Shown here one piece after another: positions 33,138 through 42,504 of a stretch of DNA of 46,586 nucleotides. A program made the position numbers and the translations under genes. The notes below the pieces were generated by a model. It was not told the DNA's origin. It did not search any database and worked only from the letters and a program-made list of their open reading frames with translations. Source of the stretch: an uncultured Mycoplasmatota bacterium. GTDB taxonomy: Bacteria > Bacillota_I > Bacilli_A > RF39 > UBA660. The stretch is from contig URNW01000010.1 of NCBI GenBank assembly GCA_900549285.1, forward strand, positions 1 through 46,586. Reading direction: 5' to 3'. The stretch's first letter is position 1. Each line of letters starts with the position of its first letter.

Positions 33138-33560
33138 TTATAATGTATATAAGTATACTGGATTCATATAGAAGCCACTATATGTTGTTCCATTTACTTT
33201 GGTGGTATAATACCACTTATAATTACCAGCATTTAATCTTCCTTGTGGAATCATTGCAGTATTTTTTCCAATATGATCAGCTGTTAGATCAAAAGTTCCA
33301 TACATCAGAGCTTTGTTGCTAGAATTTCTAATTTCATAGCGTACTTTAGAATAATTTTGATTTTTATATTTTACAAAATATTGTAAAGTAAATTGCATTG
33401 CAGGAATGCCTTCTTCATAGTATCTAGATGACCCCGTTAAGCTATATCCAGCTCCAATTTCTAAAACTGTTTGATATCTAGTTATTGCATAGGCAGTGAT
33501 TATTCCCATAAAAGCCGTAAATACTACAAATACAGGTAATAACTTTTTTAAGTGTTTCAT
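33138..33560 (-). CDS. Small secreted beta-rich protein, possible transporter cargo
   Basis: 140 residues. Signal peptide MKHLKKLLPVFVVFTAFMGI-ITAYA with a clear cleavage region (AYA). The mature part is about 115 residues, no Cys, with TGSSRYYEEGIPAMQF, KYKNQNYSKVRYEIRNSSNK and NAGNYKWYYTTKVNG, a beta-sandwich-like pattern. It resembles the size of small secreted bacteriocins or of immunity proteins, but I have no family match. ATG 33560 after AGGAGGTGATT. It follows the permease at 33566 in the same operon. Confidence 0.6.
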   Translation of the reverse strand: MKHLKKLLPVFVVFTAFMGIITAYAITRYQTVLEIGAGYSLTGSSRYYEEGIPAMQFTLQYFVKYKNQNYSKVRYEIRNSSNKALMYGTFDLTADHIGKNTAMIPQGRLNAGNYKWYYTTKVNGTTYSGFYMNPVYLYTL

Positions 33561-33565
33561 TTTAA

Positions 33566-34744
33566 TCACCTCCTTTCAGCATTTAAAGATTTATAAATAT
33601 TTACTTTGGCTGAAAACGCAAAGTTAATTAATCCAATAAGGATGCATAATACCAAAATAACAATTATTGCTTCTAAAATGGCAAAAGGTGATACATATAT
33701 TGTTATGTATTCAAAAGTTTTGTAAAACATAGGTATTATTTTTTTGAATACTAACTGGATAATAAATACTAATATACCCGAAAAGAGAACGCTCATTAAA
33801 AATAAATACAACATTTCAAGTAGGTAGCTAAATAATAATTTTTTATTATTATAGCCATAAGTTTTACTAAGCATAATACTGCTTTTATTTTTAGAATTAT
33901 TAAAGGAAATAACACACGCTATTATAAACATGGATATAACAAATAAACCATAACCTAGATAGACTAGCATATCCAAGGAATCTATTGCTAAATCTGTATC
34001 TACATCCATTACTGAATCTGGCCAAAACCCTTGCTCACGTAGCTGATTGGTTACTTTTTCTTCATCTACAATATTTTTTAATTCATAAAATACAACATCA
34101 GAATTAAACGTATCTGCTTCATGATTCATTTTTTCTAAAGGCTGATAATTAATAAAACAGGAATCATAAAATTTATTCATTTTTTGATTATCATATAATC
34201 CCACTAATTTTATAGAAAATTCTACTGGATTTTTTTCATTTATATATTGCACCTTTAAATTTTTACCTATATATGGACTCAAGTCTATTTCTGTTTCATT
34301 AGAATAATCTGTGTAATACTCATTTGGGCAAACCATTTCTAAATCATTGCTATTTGATAAATTATTACCTATTACTACTTCTATTTCACTTGCTACACCA
34401 TTTAATGATATGCTAGGGAGAACCCCATTTTTAGAATATTCCTCAAACTCTGGTAAGTACCAGTAGCTTGTATATCCATAGCTATCAAAATATCCTGCAA
34501 TTTCTGGTATTTCACTTAATATATTTTCTAATTTTGACTTATTTCCTTGTGCTAATATTGCAAATTGCTTATATGTAACAAAATTAAATACATTATCCTC
34601 ATAATATAATCTTGTTGAATAAGTTAACGACTGAATCATAATAGAAAAAGCAAAACATAAACCAATTAAAATAGCTATCAAATAGTTCGTTTTTTTTCTA
34701 AAAAATTTTTTAGTTAATATTCTACTTTTCAATCCAGACACCAT
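33566..34744 (-). CDS. FtsX-like ABC permease, set 1
   Basis: 392 residues. N-terminal helix (about residues 19-36), extracytoplasmic domain (LARGE, with acidic patches), then a helix at 265-285, two more near 310-330 and 355-380. MacB-like half-permease. Start overlaps the 3' end of the ATPase by 23 bp. An alternative TTG twelve bases on is possible. Intact ATPase next door makes this the likely functional transporter set. Confidence 0.7.
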   Translation of the reverse strand: MVSGLKSRILTKKFFRKKTNYLIAILIGLCFAFSIMIQSLTYSTRLYYEDNVFNFVTYKQFAILAQGNKSKLENILSEIPEIAGYFDSYGYTSYWYLPEFEEYSKNGVLPSISLNGVASEIEVVIGNNLSNSNDLEMVCPNEYYTDYSNETEIDLSPYIGKNLKVQYINEKNPVEFSIKLVGLYDNQKMNKFYDSCFINYQPLEKMNHEADTFNSDVVFYELKNIVDEEKVTNQLREQGFWPDSVMDVDTDLAIDSLDMLVYLGYGLFVISMFIIACVISFNNSKNKSSIMLSKTYGYNNKKLLFSYLLEMLYLFLMSVLFSGILVFIIQLVFKKIIPMFYKTFEYITIYVSPFAILEAIIVILVLCILIGLINFAFSAKVNIYKSLNAERR

Positions 34745-35399
34745 CCTTTAATTCTAAGACTTCATCAGCATATTTTCGGGCATCTTTGCTATGACTTACC
34801 ATAATGATGCATTTGCCTGTTTTGCTCATTTGTTTCAGCTTTTCAAATACATATTCTTCATTTTTAATATCAAGATTCCCAGTAGGCTCATCAGCTAAAA
34901 TTATTTGAGGATCATTTGCTAAACTCCTAGCAATAGCTACTCTTTGACATTCTCCACCAGATAATTCTTTGGGAAAATGATTACTTCTTTCTTCTAAGCC
35001 CATCTCTTTTAATAAGGCTTCTGCTTTAGTTAAAATTTCTTTTTTTGTTTTATATTTTGAGTTAATTAACATTGGAATCATGATGTTTTCTTTAGCAGTT
35101 AAATATCTGTCTAAAAAGAACTCTTGAAAAACAAAACCAATATGTTGATTCCTTAAAATAGATAATTCGCTATGCTTTAAATTATTTGTGTATTTTCCAG
35201 CTATAAAAATGTGTCCAGAAGTTGGCTTATCAATTAATCCTATTAAATGAAGTAAAGTAGATTTACCACTTCCACTATGTCCTGTAATTAAATAAAATTT
35301 ACCATATTTAAACTTTCTAGTTAAATTATTTATTGCTTTTACTTTTTTTCCTTTGCTGCTGTAAATTTTTGTTAAATTATTAATCACGATTGCATCCAT
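34722..35399 (-). CDS. ABC transporter ATP-binding protein, accessory locus
   Basis: 225 residues, complete. Walker A GHSGSGKST, Q-loop FVFQEFFLDRYL, signature ELSGGECQRVAIARSL, Walker B IILADEPTGNLD, H-loop MVSHSKDARKYAD. Member of the MacB/LolD-like family used in bacteriocin, peptide and lipoprotein export. It is followed by permease 33566. The sister ATPase at 31208 has the same motifs but a frame break. Confidence 0.92.
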   Translation of the reverse strand: MDAIVINNLTKIYSSKGKKVKAINNLTRKFKYGKFYLITGHSGSGKSTLLHLIGLIDKPTSGHIFIAGKYTNNLKHSELSILRNQHIGFVFQEFFLDRYLTAKENIMIPMLINSKYKTKKEILTKAEALLKEMGLEERSNHFPKELSGGECQRVAIARSLANDPQIILADEPTGNLDIKNEEYVFEKLKQMSKTGKCIIMVSHSKDARKYADEVLELKDGVWIEK

Positions 35400-35413
35400 A
35401 ATTTTCTCACCTT

Positions 35414-36139
35414 TTATAATGATATACTAACTCCTTTCATTTTGTCATAAGTAGTTAAAGCCGTACCGCTAAATTTAAAAACACCACCATATCCACTACG
35501 AGAAAATGTATAATTTTGACTATTTGATAAGCTAATGTTTTTTATAGCATGTTGATAACTAGCATATACTGTTCCTCCTTTATTTACTCTAAAACTCTGA
35601 TTAATAATCATTGATGTCCCATAAGTTGGAAGTTTTACTGAAACACCAAAACCATTATTGGATTTTTTTATATCCTTATAAGTAGTAGTAATAGTACCAT
35701 TAGTAGTAATAGAAGTTGCAGGATTATTTACTAAACTAGTACCATCTAAATAAGCACCTATAACATCATAGCTTTTTACTGTAGGAAACTTTTTCCAAGT
35801 TAAGGTAACTGATACAAAACAATTAGAAGAACAACTTTTTACTATTTTTAATGTTTTGTTGGCTTCTTCAATAGAAGTAGCTCTAGTTAAAGGAATATCG
35901 TAGTAGATATTAGAATCTAAATCACCATTCATAATATCAGAATTAATAAAATTATTATAATCATCTAAATCCATATTCTCTTGAGCTCCATCCCAAAACA
36001 TATAAGATATAAAATCATACTCTTCTTTCGTAAATTCGACATTGTTTTGATTAACAAAATAAACTTCTTTTGCTTGAACATCTGTTGTTAATAAAAACAT
36101 ACTGAATAAACAAGTTGATAGCAAAAATTTCTTTTTCAT
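35414..36139 (-). CDS. Secreted protein of unknown function, accessory locus
   Basis: 241 residues. Signal peptide MKKKFLLSTCLFSMFLLTTD-VQA with a Cys and a good cleavage site. The mature part begins KEVYFVNQNN, contains an acidic region (MDLDDYNNFINSDIMNGDLD), two Cys (KSCSSNCF), then a beta-rich Ser/Thr/Asn half ending SGTALTTYDKMKGVSISL. I do not recognise it. It is first gene after the regulator, 14 bp before the ATPase, and so is a good candidate for the product that the transporter handles or for an immunity factor. ATG 36139 follows GTGGAGGACTT. Confidence 0.6.
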   Translation of the reverse strand: MKKKFLLSTCLFSMFLLTTDVQAKEVYFVNQNNVEFTKEEYDFISYMFWDGAQENMDLDDYNNFINSDIMNGDLDSNIYYDIPLTRATSIEEANKTLKIVKSCSSNCFVSVTLTWKKFPTVKSYDVIGAYLDGTSLVNNPATSITTNGTITTTYKDIKKSNNGFGVSVKLPTYGTSMIINQSFRVNKGGTVYASYQHAIKNISLSNSQNYTFSRSGYGGVFKFSGTALTTYDKMKGVSISL

Positions 36140-36177
36140 AAGTCCTCCACTTTCTATGTAGATATTAACATTAAAAT

Positions 36178-36212
36178 AAAAAAAAGAGTAGGACTTATTA
36201 GGGACTTACTCT
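36178..36212 (-). terminator. Rho-independent terminator of the XRE gene
   Basis: AGAGTA/TACTCT stem with a further inner part, then nine T on the minus strand. It lies between the regulator and the secreted-protein gene. Confidence 0.7.
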
Positions 36213-37297
36213 AAAATATTATTAAGTTCGGAGTTGAAAAAGTCAATTTCTTCTTTATTTTTTGTACAATTTTCAATATTACAAGTTATAACATTATTTT
36301 TATAATTAAAGGAATTAATTAGCTCATTTTTTTGATATTCATTAAAATCCAATTGGTCATATAATAAATAAAAATTCCATTCTTTAATATTTTCATTTTT
36401 AATTATTGTTAAATTTAATAAATTTGCTTCTTCTATATATAAGAATGTTAAACTATCATCTTGATTACTAGATGTATACACACCGTCTTGATATTCAAAA
36501 GTTTCTTTAATTTTACTAATAGTGGTATTATTATTATTATCATTAACTTCATAAGTATCATTAGAAATATTTAAATTGACTTCATTAAAAATTTGATCAT
36601 TAGCAAAATCTTTTACAAACTCTAATTTAATAGTATCTATTTCATTATCATCATATTTAACATCTAAATACAAATTTTTTAAAATATAGTTTATTTTATT
36701 AAAATCAAAATAAGCATTATAACCATAATAATCATATAAATTTATAATAGTATCATCTATACTAATTATTAAATTATTATTATCATTTTCTTTATAATAT
36801 AACTTTAAATTTATAATTGTTTTGTCTGTATGAATATTTCCTAAATTAAAGTAAATATTTTTTTTAGTAACTACAAAAATTCCATCTGTAATTACTATAT
36901 CATTTTTATCCGTATTTAATGTATAAACTTTAATTGAATTATAGGAATTTATAAAATAGTAAGATAAAAATAGCAATAACATTAATAACATAATCAATAT
37001 CAAAACTTTGATGATTCTTTGTAAAATAATTCTTTTCCCATATAATTCTAAGGTTAGTTTTTGAATTTCTTTTTTTTTGCTCTTGTTTAGTCTTTTTCCA
37101 AGTAGTAATTCTTCGACAGAAACATTATAAATTTGACTTAATTTTTCTAAACTCGATTTATTTGGCTTAGTAAGTCCTCGTTCCCACTTTGAAACAGCTT
37201 CTCTACTAATTGGAATCATATCAGCAACATCATACTGAGTCAAATTTTTTTCCTTACGTAATTCGATTAAAAATTTTCCTAATTCATTATTTTCCAC
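36206..37297 (-). CDS. Membrane-tethered XRE regulator of the accessory locus
   Basis: 363 residues. Helix-turn-helix at the N-terminus (LTQYDVADMIPISREAVSKW then ERGLTKPNKSSLEKLSQIYN), a membrane helix near residue 95-115 and a large extracytoplasmic domain of about 240 residues, Asn/Asp-rich with Cys (ITCNIENCTKN) at the end. It would read an outside signal and control DNA, as in one-component sensors. It starts at GTG 37297. Immediately upstream of the secreted-protein/transporter operon, separated by a terminator. The regulator at 15261 has the same plan but different sensor. Confidence 0.78.
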   Translation of the reverse strand: MENNELGKFLIELRKEKNLTQYDVADMIPISREAVSKWERGLTKPNKSSLEKLSQIYNVSVEELLLGKRLNKSKKKEIQKLTLELYGKRIILQRIIKVLILIMLLMLLLFLSYYFINSYNSIKVYTLNTDKNDIVITDGIFVVTKKNIYFNLGNIHTDKTIINLKLYYKENDNNNLIISIDDTIINLYDYYGYNAYFDFNKINYILKNLYLDVKYDDNEIDTIKLEFVKDFANDQIFNEVNLNISNDTYEVNDNNNNTTISKIKETFEYQDGVYTSSNQDDSLTFLYIEEANLLNLTIIKNENIKEWNFYLLYDQLDFNEYQKNELINSFNYKNNVITCNIENCTKNKEEIDFFNSELNNILE

Positions 37298-37497
37298 AAA
37301 ATCACCACTTTTATATTATTTTATCATATTTGCATAAAAAATCCTAAACTTTTCTATTTTGTGAAGTGGATAATAAAAAGAATTAACTTCTTTAAACGAA
37401 TACTTAGTTTTTAGATATTTAATGAAAAGTTATCATTTAAGTAATAACATGTTAAAATGCTAAAAAGGATTAAAAAATAATAACTGATCAATTTTTA

Positions 37498-38433
37498 TTA
37501 AAGCATATTTTTCTTTTTTAGAATAAAAGCAATAATTAAAGAGAGTAATAAAGATACTAAAATAATTAGTATAAAACTAGATGGAGATGAACCAATTTTC
37601 CCTAATGGTACATTCATTCCAATAAATGAAGCAACCATGGTAGGTATAGAAAAAACAATTGTTATTCCTGCTAAAAATTTCATTACATCATTTAAATTAT
37701 TAGAAATAATTGTTGCATATGTATCAGTCATACTCGATAATATTTCTCTATATATGGTAGCCATTTCTATCGCTTGTTTATTTTCTATTAGAGCATCTTC
37801 TAATAGTTCTTCATCTTCTTTTTTGACTGGTATTACACTTCCCTTTGCAATTTTTTCTAAAGCTATTTCATTAGCTTTTAAGGAATTAATAAAATAAACT
37901 AATGTTTTTTCAATGTTTAATAAATGGATCAATTCTTTATTGTTTGTAGATTTAGAAAGAACTTTTTCTTTACTATCTATGTATTTATTTATATTTGTTA
38001 ATTCTTTTTGATAAATCCCCGCTACCATAATAAAAATTTGAAGTATAAAATTTGTCTTATTTTTTTCACTTAAATTATTTACTTCATTTTGTTTGAAATA
38101 ATCTAAAAATGGTTGTTCTTTTAGAGAAACAGTAATAAGAAATCCTTTCTCACTAATAATTATTCCTAAAGGATTCGTTCTATATTTATGTTTGTTATTA
38201 TCATCTACATAAGGTGTATCTAATATTATGACTGTCTCTTCTTTTCGCTTTTCTATTCTTGGTAATTCTTCTTCATCTAATAATTTCAAAATTTTTTCTT
38301 TATCAATTTTGGTACTCTCTATAACCGTTTGCATCTCTTCTATTGTTGGATTTGTTAAATCAATCCAACTTCCCTTTTTAATGGAAGAAACACTTGTTAA
38401 GCTTTTGTCTTTTAATTCATAAATTTTTATCAT
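37498..38433 (-). CDS. corA: CorA-type divalent metal transporter
   Basis: 311 residues. Cytoplasmic domain, long stalk helix, two C-terminal membrane helices with the signature G-M-N in VASFIGMNVPLG (FIGMN, usually followed by P-x-x-x-x) before the second helix. Forms pentameric Mg/Co/Ni channels in the membrane. Independent of its neighbours. ATG 38433 has GGGTGATCAT upstream. Confidence 0.92.
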   Translation of the reverse strand: MIKIYELKDKSLTSVSSIKKGSWIDLTNPTIEEMQTVIESTKIDKEKILKLLDEEELPRIEKRKEETVIILDTPYVDDNNKHKYRTNPLGIIISEKGFLITVSLKEQPFLDYFKQNEVNNLSEKNKTNFILQIFIMVAGIYQKELTNINKYIDSKEKVLSKSTNNKELIHLLNIEKTLVYFINSLKANEIALEKIAKGSVIPVKKEDEELLEDALIENKQAIEMATIYREILSSMTDTYATIISNNLNDVMKFLAGITIVFSIPTMVASFIGMNVPLGKIGSSPSSFILIILVSLLLSLIIAFILKKKNML

Positions 38434-38456
38434 ATGATCACCCTAATTTTATTTTA

Positions 38457-38834
38457 TCACATTTTATTTTCTTTTTTGTATAAACTTGATTGTTTTTCTA
38501 AATTTTTTCCTTCCGCTATGATGATATTTATTTCTTCTTCTATACTTTCTAGATCTTTTAATATTTTTCTTTCTTCTTTGGCATTTTTATATTTATGATT
38601 TTCAATTTGATAAATTAAATATCGACTAGCTGCTAAAGTCAACAAATCTTTGGTTAATTTTTCCACATGTAAATTTTTAAATTTCTTCTTCCATTCCTTA
38701 TATGCTAAATAAGCATTAAAATACCAATACTGAGTATTTAGAATTTCATCATAATAACTTTCTACTAATTCCATTTCTCTTTTTTTATAACAAATAAAGT
38801 AGATTTCTACATTTTCTTCTTTTTCTTTGTACAT
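38457..38834 (-). CDS. Small helical protein of unknown function
   Basis: 125 residues, soluble, strongly charged, Lys/Glu-rich. Almost wholly helical by composition: YYDEILNTQYWYFNAYLAYK, a Trp-Tyr-rich helix, then LTLAASRYLIYQIENHKY and a coiled-coil-like SIEEEINIIIAEGKNLEK. No enzyme motif. 23 bp upstream of corA in the same direction, so possibly co-transcribed. I do not recognise the family. Confidence 0.55.
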   Translation of the reverse strand: MYKEKEENVEIYFICYKKREMELVESYYDEILNTQYWYFNAYLAYKEWKKKFKNLHVEKLTKDLLTLAASRYLIYQIENHKYKNAKEERKILKDLESIEEEINIIIAEGKNLEKQSSLYKKENKM

Positions 38835-38997
38835 ACGTTCGCCTCTTTCTATGCAACCATCTTATTCATTTTTTAGGTGTTTGTCAAATTGCAAAAGATA
38901 GTTAAATGATTTATGAAATTGGCATAATTCTTATTGGAAATTGCTTTTTCATATATGAAATAATTAATTTGTTCATTGAATTTGTTTTATTCTTTAA

Positions 38998-39031
38998 TTT
39001 TAAAAAAGAATAACTTTTTTTAGTTATTCTT
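38998..39031 (-). terminator. Rho-independent terminator of the TasA-like gene
   Basis: AAGAATAACT/AGTTATTCTT stem, six-T loop, then TTTTTT on the minus strand. Confidence 0.8.
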
Positions 39032-39593
39032 GAACTTCACTAACTACATATAACTGTAAATTTAGTTTTCCATTACTTATTTCATCTGCTACTAATTCTT
39101 CATCTATCCAAATTCTAATATATTTGGTTGTTCCACTTGCTCCTGCATTTAAGTTTCCTGTATCAATTCGATAATAAGTGGTTCCACCTTCTACTATTGT
39201 TTCTTGTATAGATGTTAATGTTTTAGAAGTACTTCCACTTGTCGCATTTCCATCTGTAGAAATTTTAATACTACTTAGAGGAATGTTATTTCCACTACCT
39301 GCATAAACATATAAAGAATAGGTTGCTGGTAAATTACTATCGGTATTTCTAACTGTATAGCTTACTGGACTAGATTTTAATCCATCAGCAGTTGACATAG
39401 GTTCTTTTAGTGTTAAAGCATTTACATCTGCTACGGTTAATTTTAAAGTTCCAGCAGTTATTACTTGATCTTTACTATTTGTTTTTACATCAAAAAATAT
39501 TGCATAACTAATCCCAATTACTGTTATTGTTACTAAGATTACTGCAATGGCAATTATTGTCGTTTGTTTCTTGATAATATCTTTTATCTTCAT
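39024..39593 (-). CDS. TasA/camelysin-like secreted protein
   Basis: 189 residues. Signal peptide (about residues 14-32), then SYAIFFDVKTNSKDQVITAG, the pattern of SipW-processed TasA/CalY/camelysin proteins (a small beta-sandwich that often polymerises into fibres). Ser/Thr-rich, repeats of SSIKISTDGN. No Cys and no catalytic motif. No SipW signal peptidase or TasA operon is adjacent. Own promoter and terminator make it a one-gene unit. Function as matrix protein or toxin is not decided by sequence. Confidence 0.65.
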   Translation of the reverse strand: MKIKDIIKKQTTIIAIAVILVTITVIGISYAIFFDVKTNSKDQVITAGTLKLTVADVNALTLKEPMSTADGLKSSPVSYTVRNTDSNLPATYSLYVYAGSGNNIPLSSIKISTDGNATSGSTSKTLTSIQETIVEGGTTYYRIDTGNLNAGASGTTKYIRIWIDEELVADEISNGKLNLQLYVVSEVQE

Positions 39594-39612
39594 ATACTAT
39601 CACCGTATTTTA

Positions 39613-39642
39613 ATCATACCATAAAATAGGCATAAAATACAA
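39613..39642 (-). promoter_or_regulatory. Promoter of the TasA-like gene
   Basis: Minus strand TTGTAT (39642-39637), 18-bp spacer, TATGAT (39618-39613) with TG upstream. Confidence 0.55.
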
Positions 39643-39694
39643 GACAATTTTACTACTTTTTTCTAAATCTTGTTTATTTTTATTTTATAACCTA

Positions 39695-42094
39695 TTATTT
39701 AACAACAATATTTACTATTTTGCCTTTTACTACAATCATTTTTACAATTTCTTTATTTTCAAGATGCCTTTTTACATTTTCATTTGCTAAAGCTTTTTGT
39801 TTAATTTCCTCTTCACTTTCTTCTTTGGAAACATTTATTTCTCCACGTAATTTTCCATTTACTTGAACTCCTATTGTTACATCTTTATCAATTGTCTTTT
39901 CCTCATCATACTTTGGCCAAGTAGATTCACAAATAGGACTATATCCTAAATAGGCGTTTAATTCTTCAGTTATATGAGGTGCGATAGGGTTTAGAAGAGT
40001 TAATAATACTTGATAATCTTTTTTGGTAATTTCTTCTTGTTCTTCATATTTATTAGCTAAAATCATTAAAGTAGAAACGGCTGTATTATATCCTAAATGA
40101 TTTAAATCATATTCTACTTTTTTAATACTTTTATTAATAATTCCTTCTAAAGATTTTGAGTATTCCTCTTTGTCTATTACTTTATTTTTTAAACGTATAA
40201 TCTTATCTATAAATCTTTTACATCCTCTTAGGGAATCTGTACTCCATGGACTATCTTGTTCATAGTCTCCCATAAACATCTCATATACTCTTAAAGTATC
40301 AGCTCCAAATTCTTTTACAATATCATCTGGATTTATAACATTTCCTTTGGATTTACTCATTTTTTGATTATCACTACCTAAAACCATTCCATGACTAACA
40401 CGTGTATCAATCATTTCTTTATTTGGTACTAAGCCAATATTATATAAGAATTGCACCCAAAATCTAGCATATAATAAATGTCTTGCTGTATGTTCCATAC
40501 CACCATTATACCAGTTTACTTTATTCCAATATTTCATGTTTTTCATTGAAGCAAATTCTTCTTTATTATGGGGATCCATAAATCTTAAAAAATACCAAGA
40601 AGAACCAGCCCAATTTGGCATTGTATCGGTTTCTCTTTTAGATGGTGCTCCACATTTAGGACAAGTAGTATTTACCCAATCAGTAATTTTAGCTAAAGGA
40701 GACTCACCATTATCAGTTGGCTCATATTCAGCAACATCAGGAAGTAATAGTGGTAAATCGCTTTCATTCATTGGAACCCAACCACAATGTTCACAATAAA
40801 TCATAGGAATTGGTTCGCCCCAGAATCTTTGCCTTGAGAATATCCAATCACGCATTTTATAGTTTACTTTCTTTTTCCCATAATTATTTTCTTCTAAGTA
40901 TTCTAACATTTTATTAATTGCTTCTTCTTTATTTAAGCCATCTAAGAAGCCTGAGTTAATGTGAATTCCATCTCCTTCATAAGCATTTTCTTCAATATTA
41001 ACTAACTCATTTTCTCCTTTTAATACTTGGATAATAGGAATATTAAATTTTTTAGCAAAAGCATGATCTCTTGAATCATGAGCTGGTACGGCCATAATTG
41101 CTCCTGTTCCATAACTTGCTAAAACATAATCACTTATATAAATTGGAATTTTTTTATTATTTACAGGATTAATCGCATAAGCTCCAATAAATACTCCTGT
41201 TTTCTCTTTATTTAATTCTGTTCTTTCCATTTCATTTTTTAAAGAACATTCTTCTTGATATTTTTTTACTTCTTCTTCTTTTTCTTTAGAAGTGATTTTA
41301 TTTACTAAAGGATGCTCTGGTGATAACACACAATAAGTCGCTCCAAATAGAGTATCACATCTCGTTGTAAAGACAGTAAACTTCTCATCAAAGCCATCTA
41401 CTTTAAAATCTACTTCTGCTCCTACTGATTTTCCTATCCAATTAATTTGTCCTAACTTTACTTTAGGGGCAAAATGAGTATCATCTAGACCAGCTAATAA
41501 ATCCTCAGCATAATCACTCATTCTAAGCATCCATTGGCTTTTATTTTTTTGAACTACTTTTGTTCCACATCTTTCACATACTCCTCCTGCTGCATCCTCA
41601 TTTGATAATACAGTTTTACAATTTGGACACCAATTTACTGGTACAGTTGCTTTATAAGCCATATCATGCTTATAAAATTGTAAAAATTGCCATTGTGTCC
41701 ATTTATAATATTCGGGATCAGTTGTTGAAAACTCTCTATCCCAATCAAAAGAGAACCCTAAAGTTTTCATTTGTCTTTTAAAGGTTTTGATATTTTCTTT
41801 TACAGCTTCTTTAGGATGAATATGATTTTTAATAGCATATTGCTCAGCTGGAGCACCAAAAGCATCCCATCCCATTGGAAATAAAACATTTTCACCTTGT
41901 AATCTTTTCATTCTAGCTATAGCATCTTGGGCCGTATAACTTCTTACATGACCTACATGTAATCCTGAACCTGATGGATAAGGAAATTCTACTAATATAT
42001 AATAAGGTGGTTTATTGCTTCCATCTATTGCTTGAAAAGATTTATGCTCTTCCCAATAAGTTTGCCATTTTTTTTCTATTTCTTGAAAATTCAT
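39695..42094 (-). CDS. leuS: Leucyl-tRNA synthetase
   Basis: 799 residues, standard length for a bacterial LeuRS. Class I motifs: YPSGSGLHVGHVRSY (HIGH region) near residue 40, NQKMSKSKGNVI (KMSKS) near residue 570. Zn-binding Cys pairs (WCPNCKT, GVCERCGTK), editing domain with YGTGAIMAVPAHDSRD. Charges tRNA-Leu. ATG overlaps the stop of the preceding gene by 4 bp (ATGA), so the two are translated together under the T-box. Confidence 0.97.
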   Translation of the reverse strand: MNFQEIEKKWQTYWEEHKSFQAIDGSNKPPYYILVEFPYPSGSGLHVGHVRSYTAQDAIARMKRLQGENVLFPMGWDAFGAPAEQYAIKNHIHPKEAVKENIKTFKRQMKTLGFSFDWDREFSTTDPEYYKWTQWQFLQFYKHDMAYKATVPVNWCPNCKTVLSNEDAAGGVCERCGTKVVQKNKSQWMLRMSDYAEDLLAGLDDTHFAPKVKLGQINWIGKSVGAEVDFKVDGFDEKFTVFTTRCDTLFGATYCVLSPEHPLVNKITSKEKEEEVKKYQEECSLKNEMERTELNKEKTGVFIGAYAINPVNNKKIPIYISDYVLASYGTGAIMAVPAHDSRDHAFAKKFNIPIIQVLKGENELVNIEENAYEGDGIHINSGFLDGLNKEEAINKMLEYLEENNYGKKKVNYKMRDWIFSRQRFWGEPIPMIYCEHCGWVPMNESDLPLLLPDVAEYEPTDNGESPLAKITDWVNTTCPKCGAPSKRETDTMPNWAGSSWYFLRFMDPHNKEEFASMKNMKYWNKVNWYNGGMEHTARHLLYARFWVQFLYNIGLVPNKEMIDTRVSHGMVLGSDNQKMSKSKGNVINPDDIVKEFGADTLRVYEMFMGDYEQDSPWSTDSLRGCKRFIDKIIRLKNKVIDKEEYSKSLEGIINKSIKKVEYDLNHLGYNTAVSTLMILANKYEEQEEITKKDYQVLLTLLNPIAPHITEELNAYLGYSPICESTWPKYDEEKTIDKDVTIGVQVNGKLRGEINVSKEESEEEIKQKALANENVKRHLENKEIVKMIVVKGKIVNIVVK

Positions 42095-42489
42095 TTTTTC
42101 TCCTCCTCTTTTTTTAAATGTCTTCCATATATTTCATATAGGGCATAGATAAGCCCAAATAATAGAGCAAATGCTACAATTAATTGCCACATGATAGCAA
42201 AAGGCATCAACATAACAATACTTGATACAACTGATATAATAAAAGCATTTATTAAAGATATCATAATAATCATTCTATCCATATTTAGATTCTTCTTATT
42301 CAGTTTAAACTTCATAGTAAGATAATCTATTTCACTAATACTTTTTATCTTTTTTTTCTTTCCTTTTTTAGTTAATCCTTTATTTTTAATTAAATTTAAT
42401 TTCTTTTTATTAATTAAAAAATAATCAATTAAAAAAACAATAATTAATAACCCTATAAAAATATAGATTGATAATAAATATTCATTCAT
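42091..42489 (-). CDS. Small membrane protein co-transcribed with leuS
   Basis: 132 residues. N-terminal helix (LLSIYIFIGLLIIVFLIDYF), a Lys-rich cytoplasmic loop (NKGLTKKGKKKKIKSISEID), two C-terminal helices (MIIMISLINAFIISVVSSIV and WQLIVAFALLFGLIYALYEI), charged tail KKEEEKK. No family recognised. First gene behind the T-box leader, ahead of leuS with ATGA overlap. GAAGGAG lies upstream of the start. Confidence 0.65.
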   Translation of the reverse strand: MNEYLLSIYIFIGLLIIVFLIDYFLINKKKLNLIKNKGLTKKGKKKKIKSISEIDYLTMKFKLNKKNLNMDRMIIMISLINAFIISVVSSIVMLMPFAIMWQLIVAFALLFGLIYALYEIYGRHLKKEEEKK

Positions 42490-42504
42490 ACACTTTCTCC
42501 TTCA

